Assembly: GCA_036429605.1 (NCBI GenBank)
Contig: CM071591.1
Location: forward strand, 5,332,001 to 5,396,000
Direction of reading: 5' to 3'
Length of the DNA: 64,000 nucleotides
DNA from: Cladobotryum mycophilum
Taxonomy: Eukaryota; Ascomycota; Sordariomycetes; Hypocreales; Hypocreaceae
In this document: positions 36,004 to 48,200 of the stretch, piece after piece
Numbering within the stretch: the stretch's first letter is position 1
How the letters are laid out: every line of letters starts with the position of its first letter
The notes under the pieces: model-generated
Databases searched by the model: none
What the model was told of the DNA's origin: nothing
What the model saw: the letters and a program-made list of their open reading frames with translations, nothing else
Program-made: the position numbers and the translations under genes

Positions 36004-36615
36004 ATGTCCCACAGCGAGCGTAGCAGTGCGAGACACAGCTCTAGCAGGCACTCTGACAGACGCTCCGAGAGGCGCTCCTCTCGCGCATCGTCTCACGCCC
36101 CGTCCCAGGTGTCCTCTCACGCTCCGTCCCAGGTGTCCTACTACGCGCCTTCTCAGCCGCAGTCCGAGGCACACCCCTATGCGCCCTCTCAGGCGACCTC
36201 TCGTGCCCCTTCTCGAGCCTCTTTTGCACCGTCCCAGGTATCCTACTACGCGCCTTCTCAGCCACAATCCGAGGCATCCTCCTATGCGCCATCTCAGGCA
36301 CATTCCTACGCAACCTCCCAAGCACCCTCCCACGCACCGTCACAGCCGCCCCCTTACTCGGAAATGGACCCCCGACTGGAAAACTCAATCAGGCGAGCCC
36401 AGCAGCAGCTCGCCAGCGGCCAGCTCCCTCCCCGGGGCACCCAGCCCCCGCCCGGCGAGTACCCCATCACCTACCACGCCGATGGCGGGTACACCATCGA
36501 CATAAGCCCCGTTCGCTGGTTTCAGCAGATCGGGCCCGTGGACGAATCCGAGAAGGACGAGCCGCGGCGTACTAGGATCAAGTCGAAGAGCAGGAGGCCT
36601 CATCCGCAGTACTAG
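36004..36615 (+). CDS. Low-complexity repeat protein, unknown function
   Basis: Single exon, 203 residues, starting at an ATG downstream of a TATA-like element and CT-rich leader. Residues 1-35 are Ser/Arg-rich. Residues 36-118 consist of degenerate APSQ-centred repeats (SYYAPSQPQSEA occurs twice, about 38 residues apart, matching a roughly 115-bp DNA duplication). The remaining 80 residues are more complex, with a PPPYSE motif that could bind WW domains, a conserved-looking GEYPITYHADGGYTIDISPVRWFQQIGP segment, and a basic tail. No signal peptide or membrane segment. I do not recognise the family. It converges on SPT8. Coding potential is supported by the frame being open through the repeats and by the structured C-terminus. 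Confidence 0.7.
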   Translation: MSHSERSSARHSSSRHSDRRSERRSSRASSHAPSQVSSHAPSQVSYYAPSQPQSEAHPYAPSQATSRAPSRASFAPSQVSYYAPSQPQSEASSYAPSQAHSYATSQAPSHAPSQPPPYSEMDPRLENSIRRAQQQLASGQLPPRGTQPPPGEYPITYHADGGYTIDISPVRWFQQIGPVDESEKDEPRRTRIKSKSRRPHPQY

Positions 36616-37155
36616 GTTTAACCTTTTTCCTCCCCCCCCCTCCCCTCCTTTTTGTTCTGTTTTGTTTTGATGAGAGACTTGTAGGGGGGTTATTTGGTGG
36701 GGAGAGTGGTGCTTTTTTGTTTTTGTAGTTGGATGGGTTTGGTTGTGATGGATTAAAAAAAAGGGGGTAGTTTCATTAGTCAATGGAAATGAGAACTCCC
36801 GCTTACCCAGGCATAACGTGAACCCTTGTGATAATGTCAAGAGTAAAAACTGCATTCTGTATTCCAATCGTTTTAAAACCGCCAGTAAAACAACTCCCTT
36901 GGTGATACACGTCCCCAACTCCAGCAGCCCCATACACCGAAAAAAAGAATATCTCATTTTTTGACTGCTGACCAGTTTCCCCCCAACACCATCGTGTCAA
37001 AAAGAACCCAAGTTTTTACTCCGCCCCGTTAACGATTATACTGAAAAAGAAAGAAGAGGCAAGAAAAAAAGACATGTAAAAGATGAAGACAGTTAACCAA
37101 GACAGTCTATACGCAGGGATTGTATCTGTTCCCCCCACTTCCAAACTTGCATCAA

Positions 37156-39473
37156 TCAATCCGACACGATTTGAATTTCATACCCGATGAGGACCTCGGT
37201 GTTTGAACCCTCCCAACCTCGTGTGCCCGCCGCGCTCAGCATGAAGCGGCTCGAAGGGTCAATGTATAAACTTGAGATAACGCCGGCACGGGGAGGACCC
37301 GGAATAATGAGAAAAGGCACCGTAGAATGTTTAAACGCCCTGGAGTCCCGAAGATCATATAACCTAAGAATATCGTGTGATGCACTGCGCTCGTTAGTGA
37401 TCTTTGTCTTGGTTCAGAGTGTGACAAGGAAAAGAAAAAAAGAAAAGAAAGAAAAGAAAGAAAAGAAAGAAAAGAAAGAAAAGAAAGAAAGAAAGAAAGA
37501 AAAACTCGGAGGCCTATAAAAACTCACCAAACTAAATGACGCCCGTTTGCCATGGGCTTTACTGCGCTCACAGCACCACTACCAGCCGGAAACTTGAGCA
37601 CCCTCTCCGGCTCCCACCTCCTCTTGGCCTTTGCAATGTCAAACTCCTCCACCGTGCCGTTACGCCGCCCCGCGTATATCCTGTTCCCGTCGGGGCTCCA
37701 GCACGCGCTCATGCACCACGGCGGGACGCCGATGCGGTTGTTGATTCTCGCCACGGGGTTGGGCACGCGGCGGTCCCAGATGCGGATGGTGCCGTCAATG
37801 GCCGAGGAGAGGAATGTCGATGACGATGTCTGGGTGGCGTCGTAGTGCGATGGAGGGGGTAGGGAGTTGACGATGATGGAGGACTGGGCTGGCGCTGTGG
37901 ATGGCTGGCCTGAGGGGTTGACTACGATTGTCGATGTATCGTCCCACTGGTTTTCTTGGGTGGATTCTTCTGGCTGCGTGTCAATCACTGGCTGACTGGG
38001 TTGTGTAGTTTCAGCTAAAGATTCTTCGGCAGGGGGTTGGCTCGCCACTTGGATACTGTCGGCGACGGGTGCAGCAGAAGAGTCGACGTCCATGGAGTCT
38101 CCCGTCTGCGTGGTTGGAGCGGACCCCTTGCCGTCTGTATCAGTCATGGCCATATCAGCCGAGTGATCCATGCCGCCTTCGTGCCCTGGCATCATGTCCA
38201 TGCTTGTGCCAAACTCGTCATCGTCATGACCAAACGGCTGGTCTCCCGCTGTTTCGCCAAAGAGACTTCCGGCATCATCACTTCCCCCGAATAAGCTCTC
38301 ATGGGCTGGCGAGGCCTGCGCTTCCCTTGCGCTAAAGGACGCTGTCCTGTCTAATACGCCGGGACTCGCTCCACTAGCACCGTCTGTGAAGCTGCCGTTG
38401 GAAATAGGAGCTCCGTTGTTGGTTGATATCGTCTTTGATGGGAGCGGCTCGTCGACTTCAGCCGGAATGGGATTGCCATTCAGTGGCCTGAGCTCAATGG
38501 AGGAGATTTGACCTCCGCTCCCATCGAAGCTCCGTATGATCTGACCAGTGTTTAGGTCCCAGTCGAAAATATTCTTGTCCCAAGCACCGCTCAAGACACT
38601 CTTCTCGTCCTGAGCGAGGGTCAAGACGCTGACAGCATTGGTGTGTTTCTGAAGACACGCGATCCTTTTACCCTCGTCGTGCCGCACGCTCTGCAGGTTG
38701 ATGGCGCCGGATTCAAGGCCAGAGAGGAGCCATAGGGCCTCGGAGTGGACAGCCAAGGAATACACGGGGGAGAGGATGTGCTCCTGTTCACCGCGACCGG
38801 GCGGTGTCGGCTCTTCATTCTCCCAGTATGACATGAGGATACCGGCCTTGGTGACGCTGTCCACAAAGGGATGCCTCTGCGCGACGGTCAAGGCCAACTT
38901 GCCATTGATAGTTCCCGGACCATCGTATTTTCGAATATAGCCATCGGAGCCTCCTGTGATCCAGTACCTCAGGTCTGGCGTAATGGCCATGGCATTGATG
39001 CTTGTAGACATGGGGGCGGCCATGGTGGGGACGATATCGTAGAGTTGAGCATGGAGGTATTCGGGGCGGATGGTGGGCGCCTTCCAGAGGGATGAGGGAA
39101 GCGGTTGCGGCGTGTCAGACTTGAGTCTCATCTTCCCTGCGACCTTATCGTCGGATGTGGTGTTTTGGCTCTCGCTGGGGGCTGTCTCGTTTTGATCGGT
39201 ACCAGCGTCGTTATCGCCGTCTTCCTCTTCGTCATCGTCATTGTTTTCCTCGTCTGCCTCCCCTTCCCCGTCGCCTTCAGCAGCCTCTTGATCGGCGTCA
39301 TTGTCATTGTCATTGTCATTGTCGTTGTCGTTGTCATTTTCGTTGTCGTTGTCGGCATCATTGTCGTTGTCATTGTCGTTGTCGCCATCGTCAGCATCCT
39401 CCATGACCTCGTCGGGTTCATGTTCGCGATCAGACTCGTTGGAGCTGGCGGAGAAGCGATCTTCCTCGTCCAT
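37156..39473 (-). CDS. SPT8: SAGA complex subunit SPT8, WD40 protein
   Basis: Model: exons 39473-37528 and 37384-37156, 724 residues. The 143-bp intron (GTGAGT donor, CACTAAC branch) contains a long (CTTT)n microsatellite. Without splicing the protein would end early at NGRHLVW; joined, it reads NGRHLVCASHDILRLYDLRDSRAFKHST and on to RGWEGSNTEVLIGYEI, the conserved Spt8 C-terminus. Spt8 is the SAGA subunit that contacts TBP. The N-terminus (about residues 20-85) is an acidic Asp/Asn/Glu repeat. WD40 repeats follow: INAMAITPDLRYWITGGSDGYIRKYD, YSLAVHSEALWLLSGLESGAINL, VSVLTLAQDEKSVLSGAWDKNIFDWD, then after a long Ser/Asp-rich insert, FLSSAIDGTIRIWDRR and CMSACWSPDGNRIYAGRRNGTVEEFD. Confidence 0.95.
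37431..37505. repeat. (AAAG)n microsatellite inside the SPT8 intron
   Basis: The plus strand reads AAAG/AAAAG repeats. On the coding strand it is a CTTT tract between donor and branch site, making up about half of the intron. Confidence 0.9.
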
Positions 39474-40296
39474 GATGGTCGCGGATATGTATACTTGAGC
39501 CTCGAATAGTAGGACACCGGAAGTTGAGAGCGAGAGAGAGCGAGAGAAGAGGACAAGACTTGGAGCTGGGAGAAGTGATCCCCTTCTTTTAAGCCACGAT
39601 GCGCACCAAAAAAGGCGATTTCTCTTCCATTATTCGCATATGCTTGAGCTAAAATACAGTTTAGTGCTAATTGATGTGTATTTGTACAAGGCGCAAACTT
39701 TGGGGGGGGGGGGGGCCTCAGTCGTCGGGGGGCGGATGCGACGTGGGAGGCGCGTCGTCGTGAAGCTTCAAGGATGGTGTTGATGGACGGATGGGATCTA
39801 TCATGGATTCAAAGGTGCAATGGACTGGATCCTGAAAGTCCCTCGTTCCCGTCAATAGCCAGGGCCCCGTCCTTAGGCTTTAGTGCTTAGACGCGCTGTT
39901 ATAGCGCTCTTAGGGGACTGGATACAGCACTGAGTGCGCTATGAATGTTGGAAGCCCGGGTACTTGGGTAGGTTCCATCGGTGGACTCTAGAGCTCCAGT
40001 GTCTTCGATCAACGTCCATTGACCTGTTTGTGAATCACAAACTTGGTAAAACAACCCTTGAACCTTTATTTATTTATCTATTATATCCTTTGTTTCTCTA
40101 TCAGTTTGGACTCTGGGATCATTACATCAGGACACAAACCTCTTGCGTTTTCCATGGATGGGTATAGGTAGCCTTCAAACCACCAAGAACCCAAGCTCTG
40201 TATAAAAGAGACGGGAGTGGCAATATTGGGGGGGGGGGGTGATAAACACTCCAATCTGTATTTATATAACTGCTCTCTTTTCTTTATTAGATCCCA
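39474..40296. other. Intergenic; SPT8 promoter and 3' end of the terpene synthase gene
   Basis: Two poly-G runs (about 39703-39714 and 40230-40239) and no gene. Nothing else recognised. Confidence 0.65.
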
Positions 40297-42505
40297 TCAT
40301 CTGCTGGCAGTAGGCTCTGGGATACCTGTCGCCAACACTTTGATCAACACCCTCAGAACAGGATTCGCCTCGCCCAACCACACCTCCAACCTCCCAACCT
40401 CATCCTCCGTTTCCCTTTGCAACTTTACGAGCAGATCCCATGTCTCCCATACAGCCCCCGACCTCTCCATCAAGCCCAGAATCTGCTTTTTGCTCTCCAG
40501 CGGCAGGCTCGTCATGGCAGACATCTGCTTCTCCCGGAAGATGCCAAGAATAATGTCTCGAGCAGTGGCATCCGAAGCGCAGCATCTAACAACCGGGTAC
40601 GAAAACTTGCCTTCGTCTAGGTCTTCGCAGAACCCCTTTGATTTTGCGTACTCGACTCCATGCAGGTTCATGTAATCGTCGCGGACCTGATACCATCGAC
40701 CCAGCAGTCGACCCAGGTTGTCAAATGAAGCATTGGGCTTTGACTCATCACTTGTGGCAGTGACCATCAGTTTAAACAACAGGTGGAAAAAGGCGCCCGT
40801 CTTGTGGTCTATCATGGCAAAGTATTCGTCCTCTGAGGGGCAGTACATTGTGTACCTCCAGTTGAGCTCCCAGCTCTGTCCAAGGAATAGCTTCTCCATA
40901 CTCTCTAGCAAAACCGTCGTCAATTCCGGCTGCTGGAGCTCGTGAATGCGCTTGCTTACATGTACAAACATGTATAAAGCGCTGTTGATTGTTTGCGCCT
41001 CTCCGAATACCATGTGAGCGGCAGTGCTGCCCCGGCGAAGGCTTGATCCGTCTTGGATGTCGTCTAAGATCAGGGATGCATGCTGAAGGTCGCTGTTCAC
41101 ATCCTTGAAGACATTGAGAGTTGCGTTGGGCAGGTGAAGCCAGAGATTAAAGGCATCAGCCAGCTTCGAGATCACATTTTTTGACGTCAAGGAGCGTATA
41201 TATAAGACTGGAGCCATCAAAGCGGTCCCGTCTAAAAGCTTTACAGACTGTTTGTTCAACGTGTCTGCCGGGCTTGCTCTATCTTGGTGGTCAGCCTGGC
41301 GTAAATTGGAAGCCAGTGTAGTGCCCCGAACAGCATTCTGTCCAATCACTTGCCCGTCCTTCACTGGTAGATGAAATGTCGGGGGCGGATTGTCGCTGTC
41401 TTTCCAGGAGTTGTACCTGGGACAAGTGGCAGACCAATAGTGATATCCGGCAATCGCTGGTTCAAGGCTATTGACAAGTCGTCTGAGGTGAGGTGCAAGA
41501 TCTGGATGAGTCGCGCAAAACTCGCTCCGCATCGTAATAAAATGTGACTCCTCGTCGATGATCATCTGCTTCACCTTTGAGATGGCATCTTGCTCGGATA
41601 GTGCCTCGGATTTCATATAAAACAGGACCAAGTTCGTAATCCGGTTTATGTCTTGGGTTTTCTCCTTCTGCCAGCTATAAAAATCGTTGGCCAGGAGCAT
41701 TACCCGCTCGGCTCTGTGAAGCAGAGGCTTCATCAAGTCGAATTCCTCCGACGTCATGCGAGTGCCATGGCCAAACACCGTCATCCACCAGAAAGTACTG
41801 TCCCAGCGTTAGTAAACATTTTCAGGGAGATGAATCGGCCGCCTACTGTGAGCCCGAATCCCTTACACGATGACGCATGTATTCATCAAACGTGGTGGTC
41901 GGGACTGGTCTAGTGTCGGCATTCTTCAACCAATCAGTAGAATAGCTCTTCATCATATCAAGAGTCAGAGCCGTATCGACTTCAAAGCACTCAAGTATTA
42001 CTTTTGAGAGTAGCGTCTTCATTATCAGTGATATGGGTGAGCCGTCCGAATTTTCCGTCTCATGAGGATTTGTTGCGTAGCCTAAGCGCTTGTGTTTCAC
42101 TGCGATCGACTCAGGATCCTCAGTTTCGGTGTAGTCTGATGCCATTTAGAGTCAAATTAGCTTCCTCAAAGCGTCAGATATACTCTTACCATCATGCAGA
42201 AATCCCAATTCAGTTAGGTATGAGAGTAATTCTATCCTGTCTGGCAGGCAATCTGGATATGACAAGCTGGTCATGTTGGCGGTGGCAGACATCGTGGCCC
42301 CGAGGGTGTCATTGCGGCCCGTATTGATGGCAGCCGTGAGGTCGGCGGCTGCGCGTTGCATGCCAAGATTCGCAAGATCATCCCTACTATTTACCCGCGC
42401 TTCAAATCGGGTGAAGCAACCAACAGCTTTTAGGAGCTCTGGATCAAGCGGGCGGGATGCTAGGAACGGCTGATCTGGAAATGGAATAGAGCCACCCGTA
42501 CTCAT
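40297..42505 (-). CDS. Bifunctional terpene synthase: class I cyclase plus prenyltransferase
   Basis: Model: exons 42505-42190, 42135-41847 and 41797-40297, 701 residues; introns of 54 and 49 bp with phases that restore both motifs they touch. The N-terminal cyclase has the aspartate-rich motif DDYTE (105-109, split by intron 1) and the NSE motif NDFYSWQKE (239-247). The C-terminal trans-prenyltransferase has DDIQD (447-451) followed by SSLRRG, and DDYMN (575-579). This layout is that of fusicoccadiene and ophiobolin F synthases, which make GGPP or GFPP and cyclise it in one polypeptide. Whether the product is a di- or sesterterpene cannot be told. The start at 42505 is chosen because the FPDQPFLASRPLDPELL block aligns with family N-termini; in-frame starts exist upstream. 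No P450, oxidase or transporter gene is seen nearby. Confidence 0.94.
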
Positions 42506-45237
42506 GGGCTGCCTATGGCGAGTATAACGTATGGAGCTAGAGCGGCTTCGTATTTGAGCAGGAATTCTGACCCGCCAACCTTTACAGAGTAAAGCTAGGC
42601 CCATGGTGACAGTAGACGGTGTTGACAAGAACCGTAGATTGCTTTCCACGGCTGGCAATGCAATTGTGTTTATGAATAGTGCAGAGGTGTCCACTAACCT
42701 GACCCATCTGCATGTTATATTGCCACATCTGAGACCGGCCCCTCATCAACCATCCTGTCCACCTTGCGCCAACATCGGTCTGTTAATTTACGAGGGAGAC
42801 TACTTCACCACCTGTCAATATCTAGTGGCGACTTTTTGCTCTAAGAATCATGATGCATCCTTTGTCTAGGTTTTCTTGGAATTAAGGGCACACTACGTAA
42901 TGCTTTCGGTAGTTCAAGCCACCCCAATCAGCGGCCCGCGCCTCGTTCCCGCCTGGTACCTCAATCACCGACCACGGAAGTTGTGACCCAGCATATCTCG
43001 ATTATCCATTGGCAATTCAACTTACAGGGGAAAATTCAACCACTGACTGTCTGAAATTATCCTCGATATATTTTGCGCTGGCACTTGGGACATTGGGAGT
43101 GACACGTGGTAAACGCAATGCTTGTACTGTAACTTACCCCTCCACATCCCTACAAACATGACCGTCACAATCACCCACTTTTATTCATTTAGTGTAGCAG
43201 ACCCCCCCAGGGACAGACACCCAGGATTTCATATAAGGGCGATGATGCTACAGCGTCTCCAGGACCGTGTCCATATTTCTGCACTCTCTTATCATCCTTC
43301 TCGCTTCTATAGTGGTGAAGGTCTGCGCGCTGCAAGAATATGTATCATAACGTGGGGTGGCCTTGGGATTGCCCCATGTAAATACCAAGGGGATGACTGC
43401 GAATGCTCATGTTGGTCGCTCTTTGACTATTGTTTGCTCCCTCTGTGATTGGAGCAATACCAATTGAGATAACTCTGTAGTTGGGCTTTGAATCGACCGC
43501 GATGACCACACCAACCATGACAACAAGGTGCTGAGTTGAGCCCATCCAGGGATGGTTGGTTAGAAGCTAATTGTCCGCCCCCTCTTTTAGCAGATGGGGG
43601 AAGATCTTCTCCTAGGTTGTCCTTAATTACACTACTGAAACTATGTCGAGAAACATCAAGTTTACGCTCCCAGAATCTACCATTCCGGAGAATTATCCCG
43701 AAGATGACAACCGACTATAGCTTAGTGACGGCTGTGACCAACCGTTGGAGGTAACTCATCAGCATTTGGATCTGCTCAACTCTTGCGTCGTCTTGGCCTC
43801 CGAGTTTTCTCAAATCTTATACAAGGTCAGCATTTTCCCGGACGGATGTTGATCGACGACGTCCCTCGGCTTTTGTAAGCCATAAGACATATGCTGGACC
43901 TCAATGAGGTTAACCCCTGCGCTTTCATTTCTCGCGCAGAAGTCGTCACATTTGAAGACAGTTCTAGCACATACAAGGATCAGATCAGAAAGAACATTGA
44001 TCGAATTCGGTCCCAGATGATTGGCCTGAAACACCTGCAGACGCAACCGCAAACGAGGCCGGATATTGGGGCCACTGCTGATCCTCTGGGAGCAAGTCCA
44101 GACCACCCCTTGCCTCAAAGGATTTGACGGTTGGTATGACAGTATATTTCATGTAGTGCCGCGCCAAATCTTTGAGGCTACTAGCAACTCAGGACAACAA
44201 ATAGAACTGTTAATTGCGCAGCAGCAACTGGCCCTTATAGTCTCGCAGGGAGTTCGCATTGGAGCTCCGGGGTGATGGGTCTCTCAAGGATTGCTTGGAG
44301 TATGAAGCTTATTACGGACGACGGGAATCTCCCTTCGGTTAGATTAAGTCAATTTGGATGAACGGTACTGCGAGATCTGAGCCCAGGTTCAACATTCAAG
44401 TCATGCCACGAGAGGGTTTGAACGGAACATACAATCGAGTAGTTGGACAGGAGGCGACTAAGAGTAGATGCTTCGGGGGGACCGACATACAGCGCAAATA
44501 GTGAGACTTGGCCCAAATAGATAACCATTAGTACGCAAAACAAATTGCAACTTATAAAGATATAAAAGCACTTCTACTACGCCTTTTCATTGCCGGCCCT
44601 CCTCTCTGGATTCGTGCTTCTCTGATTGTGTACAGCAGCGAATCAGTCACATGACAAATCCCGTGACAATTCATAACCTCTGGTCCCATGACAGGGGAAA
44701 AAAGGCCCCGACCAGTTGTTTGCTATGCAAACACCACAGCCGCGATGGCTCTTCAATCATGTCCAGTTCTGGGAAAGCAAACCGCATGAGCCCCCCCTTG
44801 GGGCCTCGTTTAATTCCACGAATACGCGCCGTGGCGTTGTTTACCGAAGTCGCAATGTGCGTCTTCCTCCTGCATGAGCCGTCGGGCTACCTATCGTAGG
44901 GAGCAAACAATGTGTGATATTAGTCACGAGTCACATCGTGCAACCCCAGATGCAGCAACGGCCTGTATTGAAGCCTGGTCGTGATTAAATGAGCACCCAG
45001 TACTGTAAAATACCCTTGCGTCCATCATCACATCCCCAAACTTTTGACACTTTACTTCCCCCGCCCTCTTTGTTCATCTCCTCTTCCCATTTCTCTCTCC
45101 CTTCCCCCCTATTCCCCTCCCGCTACCTCTTCATCCTCCGCATTACTCTTAATAAACTTGTAAAGATTAATCTGAATTTGCATTTGGAATCACATCACCA
45201 CCATCGCTTTCGGGTATTCCTGCCCTCCCCTCAGACA
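42506..45237. other. Intergenic between terpene synthase and NLR-like gene
   Basis: 2.7 kb containing both divergent promoters. Around 43.6-44.3 kb there are coding-like fragments interrupted by stops (for example a plus-strand frame at 43891-44127 with a possible coiled segment), which may be a decayed gene of unknown family. The last 250 bp before the NLR start are CT-rich. Confidence 0.5.
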
Positions 45238-48200
45238 ATGCTGTCCCTGCCCAGGCGGAGTGGCCAGCCGTTGTCCACCGATTCTCCCTCGCCGCCCCTC
45301 TCTCTAGAAGATGACGATGAGGCAATCATGGATCCAATAGCTAGGTTTACTATGCCCATTTGGGATCCCATTGAGACGTCCTACACCAGCTCTAGGCCTC
45401 ACCTTGACAGCAGACAGGCTCTCGAGAATGAGGCCAAAGCTCAAGCAAGCATGGAGACAGAGCTTTTCCTACAGAGCCTCGGAGTACCTGAGGTGCCATA
45501 TCGTATAGATGCGATTCCGTCACTTCACCCAGCGTCTTGCAACTGGATCTTCAGCGATCCTGTCTTCCGACAATGGGAGAGTTCAAAACACGACATCCTC
45601 TACCTGAGTGGGACTCAAGGCAGCGGAAAGTCGACGCTGATGAAGCACATCTCCAAGGCACCCACCCTGAACAGGCGAGACACCGTTCGCTTGTCCTTTT
45701 TCTTCACGCCCTTCGGGCACGAGATGGAGAGATCTCGCCTCGGCCTGCACAAAAGCTTGCTGTACCAGCTTGCCTCCCTGTTTCCGGACGCATTCGAGTA
45801 CACGAGGGCCAAGTTTGTACGCGTCCGAGACTGCTTGCCCGTCGGCCAGCCCGTTCATTGGGATGCGCAAGAGCTATTCCGCGAGCTCTTCAAGTACGCC
45901 CCTCGAATTCTCGAGACCCATTCGATCCGCATCTTTGTTGATGGCATTGATCATTGTGACGACAGTGATGGCGGCACCGCAAGCGTGTTGCAAGATCTTG
46001 AGACGCTTGTCGGCCAGTCACGTCAGCCCGATGAGAGTTATGGCACCAAACAGGGACTGAGTATCATCTTCTCATGCTCGGATAAAACTCTCCCCACGGA
46101 TGGCCATCCACAGCTCCCCCGCATCGACGTTGACGTCAAGAACCGTCCTTCCCTTGAGCGATATGTGAAGGACCAGCTTCATCGGTTTGATTCTTCCCTC
46201 CATAAATTCATCCTGGAGCGATCCGGCAGCACCTTCTCATTTGCTGGCCTCTTCGTGGAGCAGCTAGATCTGTCGCCGTCATGGACAACCATCCTGATCG
46301 AGCACCTTCTCGCCGACAAGAAGTCTACAGCAGCGACTACTGCCATGAATTCTATGCTGAGGTACATCTTCAGGAACATGGTCAAGAACAATGCTAACTG
46401 GGCTCTGTATCTAATGCGATGGGCTTGCCTCGCTTACAGACCCCTCTCTCTGGCAGAGCTCAAAGTTGCGCTCGCACTGGATGCTCCATCATCAATTGAG
46501 AATCTCAAGGACATCTTGCAAACTGATGTCTTCAAACGCATCGCCCCTGACAAGAGCTCATTTGAACAGTGGATCAGGACAACGTCCCACGGACTCCTCA
46601 AAGTCGTCGTATCACGGGGCCAGAAGTTTGTCCAGCCTCTGCATGAGACCATCTCAGCCTTCTTCCTCTCCGAGGGATTGAGACTGCTGTCCTACAACCG
46701 AGCACCGACATCCTCTGATGAGGAGCTTGTTTCTCGGACCCATCACCTACTCGCAAAGTACTGCATCCATTTCCTTGAAATGGTTTTCAGAGACCAAGAC
46801 TGGGACCAGACAGACTTCATCTACCCTCCCTTTACCTTCATGACCTATGCGGGTTCCTTTTGGGCTCGCCACCTCGACCGCGCTGGAATCAAGACCGGGG
46901 AAGCAGTCGACATCCTCAATCTGATGGGATGGCCATCTCAGCACATGCGCGATGGACTCGCCAAGCTGGCCGAGGACCTATTCTGGGCTGCAATCCTGCC
47001 ATATTGGAGCGACCCATCTGCAAGGAGACCTTTGCGAGGCGCTACTTGGGCTCATCTTTTTACGGTGTTGAATCAACAGCATCTCCTCTTGGCTGCTATC
47101 AGACAGACTGGCAGAGGTAGCTTGCATTCCCAGGACGCTCATATGAGAACTCCGCTGCATATCGCGGCTCTCTGTGGCCATCAAGAGCTACTCCAAGTTC
47201 TCTTGAAGAAGGGGACCGATAGCAGCATTCAAGCGATCGGAGGTCACACAGCTCTTCATTATGCTGTACTCCAGGGCCATGTTGAAGCTGTAAAGCTCCT
47301 AGTTGACAATAATCCACCGCTTCTCGAGACTCGAAACCAACGCCAACAAACACCGCTGCTGTTGGCTGTAGAAGCTCGTGCAGCAGTTTCCGTTGTCAAG
47401 GTGCTGCTAAGCATGGGCGCCGATGTCGCGGCTCCAGACTGCTTCGGCCATCCCCCTTTGCATTATGCCGCCATGGTGGGGAGTCTGAGCATTGTTAGCT
47501 TGCTGTTCCATCGAGGAGCGAACCTCAACACCCGAGACGCCAATGGACGAACCGCTCTGTTTTACGCTGCGCAGTATGACTACAACTTCATCACTCGTGC
47601 TTTGCTCAAGCAAGGTGCATCGGTGACGGCCGTGGACAGATTTGGCAAGACGGCTCTCCACGAAGCTTCGGCTGTCGGTAGTGAGCTGATTGCGCGGGCT
47701 TTGCTGGAAGCAGATATTGCGCTCGATAAAAAAGACCTCAAGGGGCAGACATCGCTAATCTATGCCGTCCAGAAGAGTCATGCGGACGTGGCCAAGGTGT
47801 TGATTGAGGCGGGGGCTGATGTTGATGCCACGGACGAGGCTGGCTTTACGGCTCTTATGCTGGCCGTCCGTAGCTGTGACGCAAAGTTGGCGAGAACGCT
47901 GCTTGAGGGAGCTCCTGATCTTGAGTTGTTGAGCCACGAGTGCCATACTGTTGCCTATTATACAGTGCATAAGTCTGAAGGTGAAGTGACATTGTCAGAT
48001 GAGGAACTGGACCTTGCTGCCTTGCTGTTCAATCGTTACGAGAAGAGCTATGCGGTATGGCATCCCGAGTGGAGTGAATGTCACGCAGACTTTCTTTCGG
48101 CTGGCGGCACCGTAACAAAAGAAGAACTCGGGGCAGAGGAGGGAAGCCAAGTCACTGAGCCAGTCCCAGAAGTTGGCGTCGACACGGTTTCTGCGGCTCT

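Noticed and set aside
39105..39509. 134-codon plus-strand hydrophobic frame (Val/Ile-rich)
   Set aside because: Antisense reading of the Asp/Asn repeat codons of SPT8.
43891..44127. Plus-strand frame with a coiled-looking segment
   Set aside because: Stops close by on both sides and no recognisable family; kept only as a possible decayed fragment in the intergenic note.
44989..45237. N-terminal extension of the NLR-like protein from an upstream ATG
   Set aside because: The 83 extra residues translate a CT-rich leader (Ser/Pro/Leu/His-rich); the ATG at 45238 starts sequence of normal complexity.
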